NCBI GenBank assembly: GCA_964426875.1
Contig: CAYRSB010000003.1
Span: 67,125 to 131,124 of the forward strand
Direction of reading: 5' to 3'
Length of the DNA stretch: 64,000 bases
Origin: Caldatribacterium sp964426875
Lineage (GTDB): Bacteria > Atribacterota > Atribacteria > Atribacterales > Caldatribacteriaceae
Made by a program: the position numbers and the translations under genes. The notes beneath the pieces are model-generated. The model searched no databases, was not told the origin of the DNA, and worked only from the letters and a program-made list of their open reading frames with translations. Below are positions 25,274 to 34,098 of the stretch, one piece after another (positions within the stretch are counted from its first letter, which is position 1; the number at the start of each line of letters is the position of its first letter).

Positions 25274-27187
25274 TTACTTACCTTCATCGTCTACCACGCG
25301 GTAGTCGGCATCGACTACGTTGTCCCTGTCACCGCCTGATGCTCCACCACCGGCAGAGTAACCGCCCGATGAGCTGCTCTGAGCAGTTCTCTGGTAAAGC
25401 TCCTGAGCCATGGCATGAGACGCCGCCTGTAGATCGTCCATCTTCCTCCTTATGTCTGCTATGTCCGTGCCCTTGAGAGACTCTTTCAGGGCACCCAAGG
25501 CACCCTCCACTCTTGAGCGCACACCGGAAGAGAGCCTATCTCCGGATTCCCGGAGGGTCTTCTCCGCAGTGTAGATGAGATTATCGGCTTGGTTGCGAAG
25601 CTCCGCCTCTTCCCTCTTGCGCCGGTCTTCTTCGGCATGAAGTTCCGCTTCTTTAATCATCCGCTCAATCTCTTCCTTGGTGAGACCGCTTGAGGCCTTA
25701 ATGGTTATGGCCTGTTCCCTTCCGGTAGCCAGGTCTTTGGCCGAAACGTGAAGGATACCATCGGCATCGATATCGAATTTTACCTCGATTTGTGGTATAC
25801 CCCGTGGGGCTGGTGGAATGCCGGTGAGCTGGAATCGGCCAAGAGAGAAGTTGTCTCTGGCCATAGGCCGTTCACCCTGCAAAACATGGATTTCCACGGT
25901 TGTCTGATTATCCGCTGCAGTGGTAAAGATCTGGCTCCTCGATACAGGAATAGTGGTGTTCCGCTCGATGATCTTGGTGAAAACCCCACCCAAGGTCTCG
26001 ATACCCAGAGAAAGCGGTGTAACGTCAAGGAGCAAAACGTCCTTAACCTCGCCTTTCAGAACTCCAGCCTGTATCGCCGCACCCATGGCCACAACCTCGT
26101 CGGGGTTGACTCCACGGCGTGGTTCCTGCTTAAAGACCTTTTCCACAATTTCCTGAACCTTAGGCATCCTTGTCATACCACCCACAAGAATGACAGCATC
26201 GATGTCTTCGGGTTTCAGACCGGCATCGCGCATCGCCTGCTCACACGGACCGATGGTCCGCTCGATGAGGTCCATGGTCAACTGCTCGAGCTTTGCCCGG
26301 GTTATCGTCATGACCAAGTGCTTCGGACCGGTGGCATCAGCAGTGATGAAGGGAAGATTGATCTCCGTCTGCAAGGCTGTGGAGAGCTCACACTTGGCCT
26401 TCTCGGCAGCCTCCTTCAGGCGCTGCAGGGCCATCTGGTCTCCCCGAAGATCAATGCCCTGGTCTTTGCGGAATTCCTCGATAATGTAGTCCATGAGCCG
26501 ACGATCGAAGTCATCCCCACCCAGGAAGGTGTCCCCTGCTGTAGCCTTCACCTCAAAAACACCATCGCCAATTTCAAGAATCGAGATGTCGAAGGTTCCT
26601 CCCCCAAGGTCGTACACTGCTATGATCTCTTCTTTGCCCTTGCCAAGGCCGTACGCCAAAGCAGCAGCAGTAGGCTCATTGATGATTCGCTTCACATCGA
26701 GTCCGGCAATCCTTCCAGCGTCCTTTGTGGCTTGTCTCTGGCTGTCATTGAAGTACGCTGGAACGGTGATGACCGCCTCCTGAATCTTCTCTCCAAGATA
26801 CTCTTCGGCGTCTTCTTTGAGCTTTCGAAGAATCATGGCCGAAATTTCAGGAGGAGTGTACACGCGGTCTCCCATCTTGACACAGGCTTCGCCGTGCTTC
26901 CCCGGAACGATCTCATAAGGAAGAACCTTTCGAGCTTTCTCGACCTCCGGGTCGTCATAGCGACGCCCCATAAGACGCTTGATAGAAAAGATAGTATTCT
27001 TGGGGTTGGTGATAGCCTGTCTTTTGGCCAGCTGCCCCACAAGAATTTCACCCTGTTTGGCAAAAGCCACCACAGAAGGGGTAAGTCGGGAACCTTCTTT
27101 GTTGGGGATAACAACTGGTTGTCCGCCTTCCAGGTAAGCCACCACAGAGTTTGTCGTTCCCAAGTCTATACCAATGACCTTAGGCAT
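25274..27187 (-). CDS. dnaK: Chaperone protein DnaK (Hsp70)
   Basis: The 637-residue ATP-dependent chaperone has GIDLGTTNS at its start, the phosphate-2 segment IAVYDLGGGTFD, the adenosine motif ILVGGMTRMP, the interdomain linker DVLLLDVTPLSLG and a C-terminal lid with a G/S-rich tail ending in VVDDEGK. It refolds proteins with DnaJ and GrpE. I choose ATG 27187 because GGAGG lies 9 bases before it; a TTG three codons upstream would abut the site. It is the second gene of the grpE-dnaK unit. Confidence 0.98.
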   Translation of the reverse strand: MPKVIGIDLGTTNSVVAYLEGGQPVVIPNKEGSRLTPSVVAFAKQGEILVGQLAKRQAITNPKNTIFSIKRLMGRRYDDPEVEKARKVLPYEIVPGKHGEACVKMGDRVYTPPEISAMILRKLKEDAEEYLGEKIQEAVITVPAYFNDSQRQATKDAGRIAGLDVKRIINEPTAAALAYGLGKGKEEIIAVYDLGGGTFDISILEIGDGVFEVKATAGDTFLGGDDFDRRLMDYIIEEFRKDQGIDLRGDQMALQRLKEAAEKAKCELSTALQTEINLPFITADATGPKHLVMTITRAKLEQLTMDLIERTIGPCEQAMRDAGLKPEDIDAVILVGGMTRMPKVQEIVEKVFKQEPRRGVNPDEVVAMGAAIQAGVLKGEVKDVLLLDVTPLSLGIETLGGVFTKIIERNTTIPVSRSQIFTTAADNQTTVEIHVLQGERPMARDNFSLGRFQLTGIPPAPRGIPQIEVKFDIDADGILHVSAKDLATGREQAITIKASSGLTKEEIERMIKEAELHAEEDRRKREEAELRNQADNLIYTAEKTLRESGDRLSSGVRSRVEGALGALKESLKGTDIADIRRKMDDLQAASHAMAQELYQRTAQSSSSGGYSAGGGASGGDRDNVVDADYRVVDDEGK

Positions 27188-27203
27188 TGCCCTCAACCTC
27201 CTT

Positions 27204-27800
27204 CTACGCCATCGTATCCTGACCGATTCGATTGACTCTTACCTGCGCCGGGCGCAAGACTTCATCATGATAGAGATACCCCCGCCGCACCTCCTCGACG
27301 ATATCGAAATCTTCTCGATCGGGGAGAAAGACCGTGGCCAGAGCTTCATGGTACTTAGGGTCGAACTTCTTTCCTTCCACCTCTATGGGTCGCACACCCT
27401 CCATCCCCAGGATATCGAGGAATTTTTTATAGATGAGTTCAACCCCCAAAAGGAAGGACTCGTTGATTTCGCCTTTCTTACCCTCCCTTAGGGCTTTCTC
27501 TAAGTCATCAAGAACCGGAAGAATTTTGAGGATCAAATCCCGGTTGGCAGTTCGAACAAACTGCTGACGATAGAGCATTTCTCGTTTCCTGAAGTTGTCA
27601 AACTCGGCTTTCACTCTCTTGAGATCGTTGAGGTATTCACTGGCCAGCTGCTCCTTCTCAAGAACTTTCTGCTTTTCCTCCTCAAGGGCAGCCTTGAGTC
27701 TTTCCACTTCTTCCTTTAAAAAGCGAGGTGTTTCCTTTTGAGTTTCCAGAACCTCGCTCTCTTTCTCTGCTGCGTTGAGCAGCTCTTCGTTCCTCTCCAT
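27204..27800 (-). CDS. grpE: Nucleotide exchange factor GrpE
   Basis: This 198-residue protein releases ADP from DnaK. A long glutamate/lysine-rich coiled coil (about 20-100) leads to the short beta domain with ALATVFLPDR and EVRRGYLYHDEVLRPAQVRV, a typical GrpE ending. It is the first gene of the heat-shock operon, with GGGAGGTG before the ATG. There is no hrcA gene next to it and no CIRCE element in front, so control must differ from the HrcA scheme common in Firmicutes. Confidence 0.95.
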   Translation of the reverse strand: MERNEELLNAAEKESEVLETQKETPRFLKEEVERLKAALEEEKQKVLEKEQLASEYLNDLKRVKAEFDNFRKREMLYRQQFVRTANRDLILKILPVLDDLEKALREGKKGEINESFLLGVELIYKKFLDILGMEGVRPIEVEGKKFDPKYHEALATVFLPDREDFDIVEEVRRGYLYHDEVLRPAQVRVNRIGQDTMA

Positions 27801-27840
27801 GTCAGCACCTCCCTTCTTTTTACCTTCTTCGACTAATCAC

Positions 27841-27869
27841 AGTTTAACGGCCGACTCCTCTTTTGTCAA
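27841..27869 (-). promoter_or_regulatory. Promoter of the grpE-dnaK operon
   Basis: On the minus strand a perfect TTGACA (27869-27864) is followed after 17 bp by TAAACT (4 of 6, 27846-27841). It lies 41 bp before grpE. No inverted repeat of the CIRCE type (TTAGCACTC-N9-GAGTGCTAA) is found around it. Confidence 0.65.
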
Positions 27870-27892
27870 GTAAGGTCAAAAAATTTTCTCCC

Positions 27893-27925
27893 AAAAAAGA
27901 AAGGGCCCTGGAACTCCAGGACCCT
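27893..27925 (-). terminator. Terminator behind the sugar isomerase/epimerase gene
   Basis: On the minus strand an 11 bp stem (AGGGTCCTGGA, 2-base loop, TCCAGGGCCCT, one G-T pair) is followed by TTCTTTTTT. It lies 31 bp after the stop of the gene at 27956 and ends the GntR sugar cluster. Confidence 0.8.
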
Positions 27926-27955
27926 AAGGACAACGACCCTCAGGACCTACTTTTC

Positions 27956-28864
27956 CTAAACTATGTAAGGTTCGAGGAGTTTTTTAGCCAGAAGAATTCC
28001 CCGAAGTTTGCTCTCAGTATCTTTTTCAAAACTCCGGTCCTCATGCTCAATGCTCACAACATAGTCATATCCCACCTCATGGAGCGCTGTGATGAAAGAC
28101 GACCAGTCGATGTCTCCCGTTCCGGCTACCTTATCCGCGTACCAGCCAAAGCCGAAGATCCCCACCTCGTAGAGCTTGTCCCAGAGAATTTTAGTGTCTT
28201 TGGCGTGTACGTGGAAGATACGATCCTTGAACTCGTAAACAGCACGTACGTAGTCGATTTGCTGCCAGACGAGGTGTGAGGGATCGAAATTCAGCCCAAA
28301 ATAGGGGGAAGGAATGGCCTCAAACATTCGTTCCCAGATGGAGGGTGTAGTAGCGAGATTTGTTCCTCCCGGCCAGCGGTCGATGCTGTAGAGCATAGGG
28401 CAGTTCTCGATGGCCAACTTCACTCCGTGGTCCTCGGCAAACTTGACAAGATCCGGAAACACCCGGCGGAACTCGGCAAAGGCCTCTTCTACGTTCATCC
28501 TGGGGTCTCTTCCCACAAAGGTCCCCACCACCGAAACCTGAAGCATCTGTGCTGCCCTGATCACCTTTTTGAGGTGCTCGTGGTAGAAACGGCGGTTCTC
28601 AAGATCAGGGTCGAGGTTATTGGGATAGTACCCCAGAGAGGATATCGCCATGTTGTGCTGGGCAAAGAGTTCACCAATGCGAGCTGCCTCCTCCTCGGTG
28701 AGATTCTCCACATCGATGTGCTGCGTTCCGGCATATCTCCTCTTCTCATAGACCCTGGGCCAGCAGGCCACCTCAAGCATAGAAAAGCCGTTTTTGCTTG
28801 CCCACTGCACGAGCTCTTCAAGCGTCATCTCTGGAAGACAAGCAGTCATAAAACCGAGCTTCAT
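27956..28864 (-). CDS. Sugar phosphate isomerase/epimerase-like TIM barrel protein
   Basis: The 302-residue protein is a xylose-isomerase-like TIM barrel (AP endonuclease 2 family). Likely metal ligands fall in LAIENCP (Glu near 145), NFDPSHL (Asp/His near 185), FHVHAKDT (His near 212) and SIEHED (Glu near 270). Such enzymes isomerise or epimerise free or phosphorylated sugars, inositols or hydroxypyruvate. It closes the GntR-ROK-Gfo/Idh/MocA cluster, whose members probably convert one unusual sugar or cyclitol stepwise. The ATG at 28864 has GGAGG 9 bases upstream. The substrate is unknown. Confidence 0.85.
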   Translation of the reverse strand: MKLGFMTACLPEMTLEELVQWASKNGFSMLEVACWPRVYEKRRYAGTQHIDVENLTEEEAARIGELFAQHNMAISSLGYYPNNLDPDLENRRFYHEHLKKVIRAAQMLQVSVVGTFVGRDPRMNVEEAFAEFRRVFPDLVKFAEDHGVKLAIENCPMLYSIDRWPGGTNLATTPSIWERMFEAIPSPYFGLNFDPSHLVWQQIDYVRAVYEFKDRIFHVHAKDTKILWDKLYEVGIFGFGWYADKVAGTGDIDWSSFITALHEVGYDYVVSIEHEDRSFEKDTESKLRGILLAKKLLEPYIV

Positions 28865-28878
28865 GTTCTCCATCCTCC

Positions 28879-30033
28879 CTATTGGACTTTCACCCACTGC
28901 CCCTTTTGGGCGCTTTCAAGAATTGCCTCACACAGCACCACTTCCCGCAACCCATCAACAAAAGTGGGAAAACCCCACTCTTGGCAAGGTTTTGCCTCTA
29001 AGATTGCCTCGTACACTTTTTTGAAAAAGTGTTTTGAGGTGTCTGGGAAACCTTCGTTGTGTCCTCCGGGGAAAGAAATGATGCTTCGGGTTGCCTCACT
29101 GACCAGGGAGGGGTCTTTCATCAAAACCTCATTGGCTTTATCTCTTCTTCCAATCCAGAGTTCATTCGGCCGCTCCGAATCCCAGGCCAGAGCACAGGAA
29201 GAACCGTCGATTTCATAGAAGATTCTATTTTTCCGTCCTGCCGCCACCTGGTTCACCGTCATGACTCCCTGCGCACCTCCATCAAAGTGCAAAAGGACAC
29301 TGGCATAGTCCTCAGTGTTAATGGAAATAGGAGCGTAATCTTCAGGTCTGATAATCTTCCCCGCATAGGTCTCCACAGGCTTCAAAGGCTTTTTGCGAGT
29401 CTTATGGAAGGTGGCAAAATCGGCGAAAACTTCCATCACTTTCTGCCCGGTGATGTACTCCACAAGATCAAGCCAGTGAGAACCGATATCCGCCACAGCC
29501 CGCGATAATCCGCTGAGCTCCGGCTCCAAGCGCCAGTTGTAATCCGTCTCGTAGAAGAGCCAGTCCTGAAGGTATGAGCCGTGAACGGCAAAGACTTTCC
29601 CCACGGCACCGCTGTGAACAAGTTCCCGGGCTTCCTGGGCCAGAGGATAGAAGCGAACGTTGAAATGGACAGCGTGGACCCTTCCCGTCTTTTCAGCCAA
29701 TTCTACAAGTTCTTCCGCCTCTTTGCGGTTCATCGCCAAAGGCTTCTCGCAGACCACGTGTTTTCCCGCAAGTAAGGCGTCCTTCGTCATTTGGTAGTGA
29801 AGGTAATTCGGCGTGCAGATATGAACCACATCGATGTCGTCACTCTGAAGCAGCCTGCGATAATCTCCGAAATATTTCCCTATTGCCAGTTGCTCTGCCT
29901 TGCAACGGGCTGTTGCTTCATCCACATCGGCCACACTCACGACCTCAGCAAGGAAAGTCCTCCGCGCCGCCTCAACATGAGCAGGACCGATGAATCCGGT
30001 TCCTACGACTCCGACCCTCAAGAGACGCTTCAT
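28879..30033 (-). CDS. Gfo/Idh/MocA family oxidoreductase
   Basis: This 384-residue NAD(P)-dependent enzyme has an N-terminal Rossmann fold (VGVVGTGFIGPAHVEAAR), the family's EKPLAMN motif (about 95-101, with the usual lysine), and the C-terminal substrate domain. Members oxidise or reduce sugars, sugar acids and inositols. The start overlaps the ROK gene stop (ATGA) and the isomerase/epimerase gene follows after 14 bp, a common pair in inositol and rare-sugar degradation. The exact substrate is unknown. Confidence 0.9.
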   Translation of the reverse strand: MKRLLRVGVVGTGFIGPAHVEAARRTFLAEVVSVADVDEATARCKAEQLAIGKYFGDYRRLLQSDDIDVVHICTPNYLHYQMTKDALLAGKHVVCEKPLAMNRKEAEELVELAEKTGRVHAVHFNVRFYPLAQEARELVHSGAVGKVFAVHGSYLQDWLFYETDYNWRLEPELSGLSRAVADIGSHWLDLVEYITGQKVMEVFADFATFHKTRKKPLKPVETYAGKIIRPEDYAPISINTEDYASVLLHFDGGAQGVMTVNQVAAGRKNRIFYEIDGSSCALAWDSERPNELWIGRRDKANEVLMKDPSLVSEATRSIISFPGGHNEGFPDTSKHFFKKVYEAILEAKPCQEWGFPTFVDGLREVVLCEAILESAQKGQWVKVQ

Positions 30034-31028
30034 CCTATAACCCCCTTCTCCAAACGTTCCTTAGCCCAGGTTGCTGTCCCCACGACTCCGGCATCAAGAC
30101 CGAGCTCTGCCAGAACGAATTTCATAGTGTCAACCGGTACCATAAAGAGCCGCTCCCGCAAACCTTTGCGTATACTCTCAAAAAGAAGTTCTCCCGCTTG
30201 GGCCACTCCTCCTCCGATGACGATCATTTCCGGATTTACCACCACACAAATGCAGGAAAGAGCCTGCCCGATGTAAGCGCCGCTTCTCTCGATGATCTCT
30301 AAGGCAACAGAATCGCCCATCTTTGCCGCTTCCGCAATGACCTTGGGGGTAACCCGTGCTAGATCGTCTCCTACAAGATCCCGAATAATGGTGTCGTTCT
30401 GCTGTACTAAAGCTCGCAGAGCCTGAGCTACCATGGCTGGCCCGGAAGCATAGGCCTCAAGGCACCCACGATTGCCACATCCGCAACGGACCCCACTCGG
30501 CTCTACGGTGATGTGTCCAAACTCGCCCGCACTCCCGTCCTTGCCGATATAGAGCTCTCCGTCGATAACCACCCCCCCGCCGATACCGGTCCCAATGGCT
30601 ACCATGACTAAGTTTTGGACATCCTTTCCCGCTCCAAAGCGTTTCTCGGCAAGGGTTATGGCCCGGACATCGTTGATGACCGCCACGGGAACTTCCAGGC
30701 GTTTCTCAAGCCATCCTTTGACCGGGACACCATGCCACTTACCGGGGAAGTTGGGAAGAAGAATTCCCACCCCCGTTTTCCAGTCGATGAGACCCGGAAC
30801 TCCAATACCTGCCGCCGAAATCTTAAATCCTCTCGCCTCAAACCTCTGACGAAGCTGTATCGCCTCACGGGCAATATCGTCAAGCACCTCTTCGGCGTCT
30901 CGCATAGCCTTCGTGGGAATGACGCTACGCTCAAGAATGGCACCCTCACCGTCTACCAGAGCAATTTTGGTGTTCGTCCCACCCAAGTCAATGCCGATAA
31001 AGAGGGCCTTAGCTGCCATCATCATCAT
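30030..31028 (-). CDS. ROK family sugar kinase (glucokinase-like)
   Basis: The 332-residue protein has the ATP-binding GIDLGGTNTKIALVD start, a GTGIGGGVVIDGELY segment, the ExGH motif (EFGHITVE) and the zinc site CGCGNRGCLEAYASG, all marks of a ROK kinase rather than a ROK repressor, as there is no N-terminal HTH. It phosphorylates glucose or a related hexose. Four ATG codons stand in a row at the start (31028 to 31019), so the precise start is ambiguous; GGAGG favours one of the later ones. It is 6 bp behind the GntR gene. Confidence 0.88.
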   Translation of the reverse strand: MMMMAAKALFIGIDLGGTNTKIALVDGEGAILERSVIPTKAMRDAEEVLDDIAREAIQLRQRFEARGFKISAAGIGVPGLIDWKTGVGILLPNFPGKWHGVPVKGWLEKRLEVPVAVINDVRAITLAEKRFGAGKDVQNLVMVAIGTGIGGGVVIDGELYIGKDGSAGEFGHITVEPSGVRCGCGNRGCLEAYASGPAMVAQALRALVQQNDTIIRDLVGDDLARVTPKVIAEAAKMGDSVALEIIERSGAYIGQALSCICVVVNPEMIVIGGGVAQAGELLFESIRKGLRERLFMVPVDTMKFVLAELGLDAGVVGTATWAKERLEKGVIG

Positions 31029-31034
31029 AACCTC

Positions 31035-31802
31035 CTAAACTTCCACCTCACGGCGGATCTGTGCTTGGTCTGCTATGAGAAGTACTGTAAAGCGAAGACG
31101 ATCCCCCCGGGCTACCGATTTTGTCAGCTCTACCGGGATCTCGTTGCGAAGGTACGTCACCCGCTCGATGACGAAAGCAGGCAATCCGGACCGACACTCC
31201 AGGTGCTGTGCTTCTTCCTTTCGAACCTTGCCTACTTCGTACGTTTCGTAGGCATGGTCAAGGAGAAGGCCGTACTTGTCCCTCAAGATGGCGTACAGTG
31301 AACCTTTCTCAAGGTCTTCTTCGATCAACCCCGGGCAGAGGTACAACGGAATAAAGGTCGTTTCGATGAGAATGGGTTCATCATTTGCACACCGCACCCG
31401 AACGACTCGGTTCACCTTCTCTTCCCCGGGAGGGAGTTTGAGGATTTCCCGCATTTTCCTATCCGCCGTGATCACCTCATAGGCCAGGACTCTGGAACTT
31501 GGTCGCAGTCCAAGCTCGAGCATGTCCTCGGTGAAACTGTAGAGTTTCGGGAGTCGTCTCCGAAGCTTTGGAGAGGTGACAAACGTTCCCTTACCCTGCT
31601 TGCGATAGAGAAAACCCTCTTCCACAAGGCTGTGAATGGCCTGTCGAACTGTTATGCGACTCACACCGTACTTGGCACAGAGATCGGTTTCAGGGAGAAT
31701 TTTATCTCCCGGTTTCAGTATACCGCTGAGAATCTGGCCTTTGAGGATATTCTTGAGCTGCTGATACAGAGGAACACCACTCTCTTCAAGAATCTCAGGC
31801 AT
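31035..31802 (-). CDS. GntR family regulator with UTRA sensor domain
   Basis: The 255-residue protein has an N-terminal winged helix (about 10-75, with CAKYGVSRITVRQAI as the recognition part and YRKQGKGTFV as the wing) and a C-terminal UTRA domain (about 95-240) that binds a small effector, usually a sugar phosphate. It heads the cluster with ROK kinase, oxidoreductase and isomerase, and very probably controls it. This is the HutC/YvoA branch. No transporter gene is part of the cluster. Confidence 0.92.
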   Translation of the reverse strand: MPEILEESGVPLYQQLKNILKGQILSGILKPGDKILPETDLCAKYGVSRITVRQAIHSLVEEGFLYRKQGKGTFVTSPKLRRRLPKLYSFTEDMLELGLRPSSRVLAYEVITADRKMREILKLPPGEEKVNRVVRVRCANDEPILIETTFIPLYLCPGLIEEDLEKGSLYAILRDKYGLLLDHAYETYEVGKVRKEEAQHLECRSGLPAFVIERVTYLRNEIPVELTKSVARGDRLRFTVLLIADQAQIRREVEV

Positions 31803-31842
31803 CCCCTCACTCTCCTTTTCGAAAAGACTCTGTTATGTTCCT

Positions 31843-31899
31843 CTCCTGCTCGACTTAAGGAGCCGAACAGGAGAAAGAACTCTGCGCTCTCCAAGTATA
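31843..31899 (-). promoter_or_regulatory. Promoter and leader region of the GntR sugar cluster
   Basis: On the minus strand TATACT (31899-31894, one mismatch to TATAAT) is the best -10 in the gap between the oxidoreductase gene and gntR; the -35 is weak. Downstream, in the presumed leader, an interrupted inverted repeat CTCCTG...CAGGAG (31873-31843) with an inner TCG/CGA pair could be an operator or a leader hairpin. Neither can be proven from sequence alone. Confidence 0.35.
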
Positions 31900-31945
31900 C
31901 TCCATCTTTCTCTCTCCGGCCATCTTCCCAGCTCATTTCCAAACC

Positions 31946-34069
31946 TCAGGCGTGCTTCACCTCGGTGGGAAGAGAGGCAATAAGGGCGAGATTCCCGTTC
32001 AATACTACATCTTCTTCAAGAAGTAAACCAATATTTGCCCCATCAGTGACGGCTCCACGGAGGTTTCGCACCTCCCGGGCATCACCGATTTTGCCCACCA
32101 AAAGCCCTGCCTCAAGGAGGCTTTGGTAAAGGTCATCATTGGGTACTACCTTGGCCAGAACGACGTTATCCACCTTGATAGTTTTCCGGCAAAACTCACT
32201 ATCCTGGAGGACAACCTCTCCGGTCTCCTTGATCTCAAGAACCGTAGTCTGAGGAAAAATCGTCACCGGGTACTTGTAGGGCCGAAGAGTCAAAGCTTCG
32301 CCGTTTCCACCGGCAAATCGTTTTATCATGACATCCCGGTGACAGGGTTCCATCCAAGAAGCAAATTCCTTGTTCTCGGTAACAATATAGACCTTCTTGC
32401 CTTCGAACCCGAGTTTTTCAGCCGTATCTGCCGCTCCAAAGTGGTCTCCCCAGATGAGGACGACGTCTCCGCAGGAATAGGGTTCCGGTCTATCGTCCGG
32501 ATAGTAGGCACACCCCTTCGCCTTACAGCGTAAAACGTCCTCGAAGGAAACCACAAAAGGCAGATTGACACCGGGAATATCAGGACGCGCCACTTTGCTC
32601 CCCGAGGCCACGAGAACCACATCGAAGGCCTTGAGTTCAGCCACCTGGGGAACGGTCCGATACTTCACGGTGACCCCGAGTTTGGCAATCTCTTCCCGCA
32701 ACCAGTCGGCATACCAGCGCATCTTGGTCTTTCCGGGAACGGTGCAGCAATAGAGGATGGCTCCACCAAGCTCTCCGGTTTTCTCAAAAACCGTCACCTC
32801 GTGTCCACGGAGGGTAGCCACTCTTGCTGCTTCAAGACCACCCGGTCCTCCACCCACAATGGCCACCCGGAGAGACTTCTTGGCCTTAGGGAGATGAATA
32901 AACCGCTCATCTCCCATGGCCGGATTGACGGTACAACGACACTCCCTCTTGACCATGAGAGATTCCTGCCAACAACCCACAAGGCAGGAAATGCACTTCC
33001 GGATTTCCTTGACCTTCCCCTCCTTGGCCTTGTTTGCCCAGTAGGGGTCGGCAATGAGCTGCCGCGAGAGACCCACCATGTCTGTCTTACCCTCGGCAAG
33101 AATCCGCTCGCAGTACTCAGGATCCCTGAGAGTGTGACTGGTGATAACCGGAATTTTCACATGCTTTTTGATCTCTTCTGCGGTGTACGTGTTCCATCCC
33201 TGGGGATAGTACATGGGGTCCATGGTGGGTCCAGGAACCTCAAATATTCCCGCGCTGATATCGAGAAAGGCTACACCGCTCTCTTCCATGAGCCTGGCAA
33301 CCTTGATACTCTCATCAAGCGTTCTTCCTCCCTCAATCCACTCTTCCCCAGAGTAACGGATACCGATGGGGAAATTCTTCCCGCATTTCCGCTTGATACG
33401 GTCGACGATTTCAAGAACGAATCGCATTCGGTTGATGAAACTCCCTCCGAAGCGGTCGTTCCGACGGTTGACATACGGACTCATGAACTGGGCGATGAGG
33501 TAACCATGGGCTCCATGGAGTTCCACAGCATCAAAGCCCGCCTGTTGTACCCTCCAGGCTGCCTCGGCGAACTTCTCGATGAGCTCATAGATTTCCTCCA
33601 CAGTCATGGCCCGGATAGACTTACCCTTGGCGCCCATCTCCTCCGCGTAGACTATCTCGTGTCCCGCCGAGCCGGGGAGAGAGACCACCATGTCGGTGGC
33701 AGAAAAAAGGTCCTTCCGGGGCCAGGCTGCTTGTCTTCCGGGATGTTGAAGCTGTACTGCACACCTTGCCCCATACCGGTGCATGGCCTCGGCAAGGCGG
33801 GCAAGTCCGGGTATCATGGGATCTTCATCCGCAGCAAGACACGTCACCGTCGGTCTTCCGGTGGTCTTGTCGGGTGTGGTAGCTCCCACGACGATGAAAC
33901 CACAGCCTCCTTTGGCAATCTCTTCGTGATACCGAATGACCCGCTCATTCACCGACCCATCGGCATTGGCCGAGCTTATATCCGTCGGCACATGACAAAT
34001 GCGATTCGGCACCACAAAGTTCCCAATCTCGATGGGTGAAAAAAGATAAGGGAAATAAGGATTCTTCAA
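31946..34069 (-). CDS. NADH:flavin oxidoreductase / 2,4-dienoyl-CoA reductase-like flavoenzyme
   Basis: This protein (707 residues from the chosen start) combines an old-yellow-enzyme FMN barrel (about 10-360, with LHGAHGYLIAQFMSPYVNRR), a [4Fe-4S] site with the pattern CxxCxxxCx(11)C starting CISCLVGC (about 375-395), and a C-terminal FAD/NAD(P) domain (AIVGGGPGGLEAA near 440). Relatives reduce enoyl-CoAs, enoates, trimethylamine or other small molecules. I place the start at TTG 34069 because GGAGGAG lies 6 bases upstream; the longer ATG frame to 34135 would overlap deoC. It follows deoC by 29 bp. The substrate is unknown. Confidence 0.85.
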   Translation of the reverse strand: MKNPYFPYLFSPIEIGNFVVPNRICHVPTDISSANADGSVNERVIRYHEEIAKGGCGFIVVGATTPDKTTGRPTVTCLAADEDPMIPGLARLAEAMHRYGARCAVQLQHPGRQAAWPRKDLFSATDMVVSLPGSAGHEIVYAEEMGAKGKSIRAMTVEEIYELIEKFAEAAWRVQQAGFDAVELHGAHGYLIAQFMSPYVNRRNDRFGGSFINRMRFVLEIVDRIKRKCGKNFPIGIRYSGEEWIEGGRTLDESIKVARLMEESGVAFLDISAGIFEVPGPTMDPMYYPQGWNTYTAEEIKKHVKIPVITSHTLRDPEYCERILAEGKTDMVGLSRQLIADPYWANKAKEGKVKEIRKCISCLVGCWQESLMVKRECRCTVNPAMGDERFIHLPKAKKSLRVAIVGGGPGGLEAARVATLRGHEVTVFEKTGELGGAILYCCTVPGKTKMRWYADWLREEIAKLGVTVKYRTVPQVAELKAFDVVLVASGSKVARPDIPGVNLPFVVSFEDVLRCKAKGCAYYPDDRPEPYSCGDVVLIWGDHFGAADTAEKLGFEGKKVYIVTENKEFASWMEPCHRDVMIKRFAGGNGEALTLRPYKYPVTIFPQTTVLEIKETGEVVLQDSEFCRKTIKVDNVVLAKVVPNDDLYQSLLEAGLLVGKIGDAREVRNLRGAVTDGANIGLLLEEDVVLNGNLALIASLPTEVKHA

Positions 34070-34098
34070 GAAAAACTCCTCCTTCCTTGAAAAGGGCT

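Noticed and set aside
25748..27235. 495-codon plus-strand open frame
   Set aside because: Mirror of dnaK, a known case of long antisense frames in strongly biased Hsp70 genes.
27801..27900. CIRCE element for HrcA
   Set aside because: No TTAGCACTC-N9-GAGTGCTAA or near match was found before grpE.
32801..34039. 412-codon plus-strand open frame
   Set aside because: Antisense to the flavoenzyme gene; no motifs, no ribosome site.
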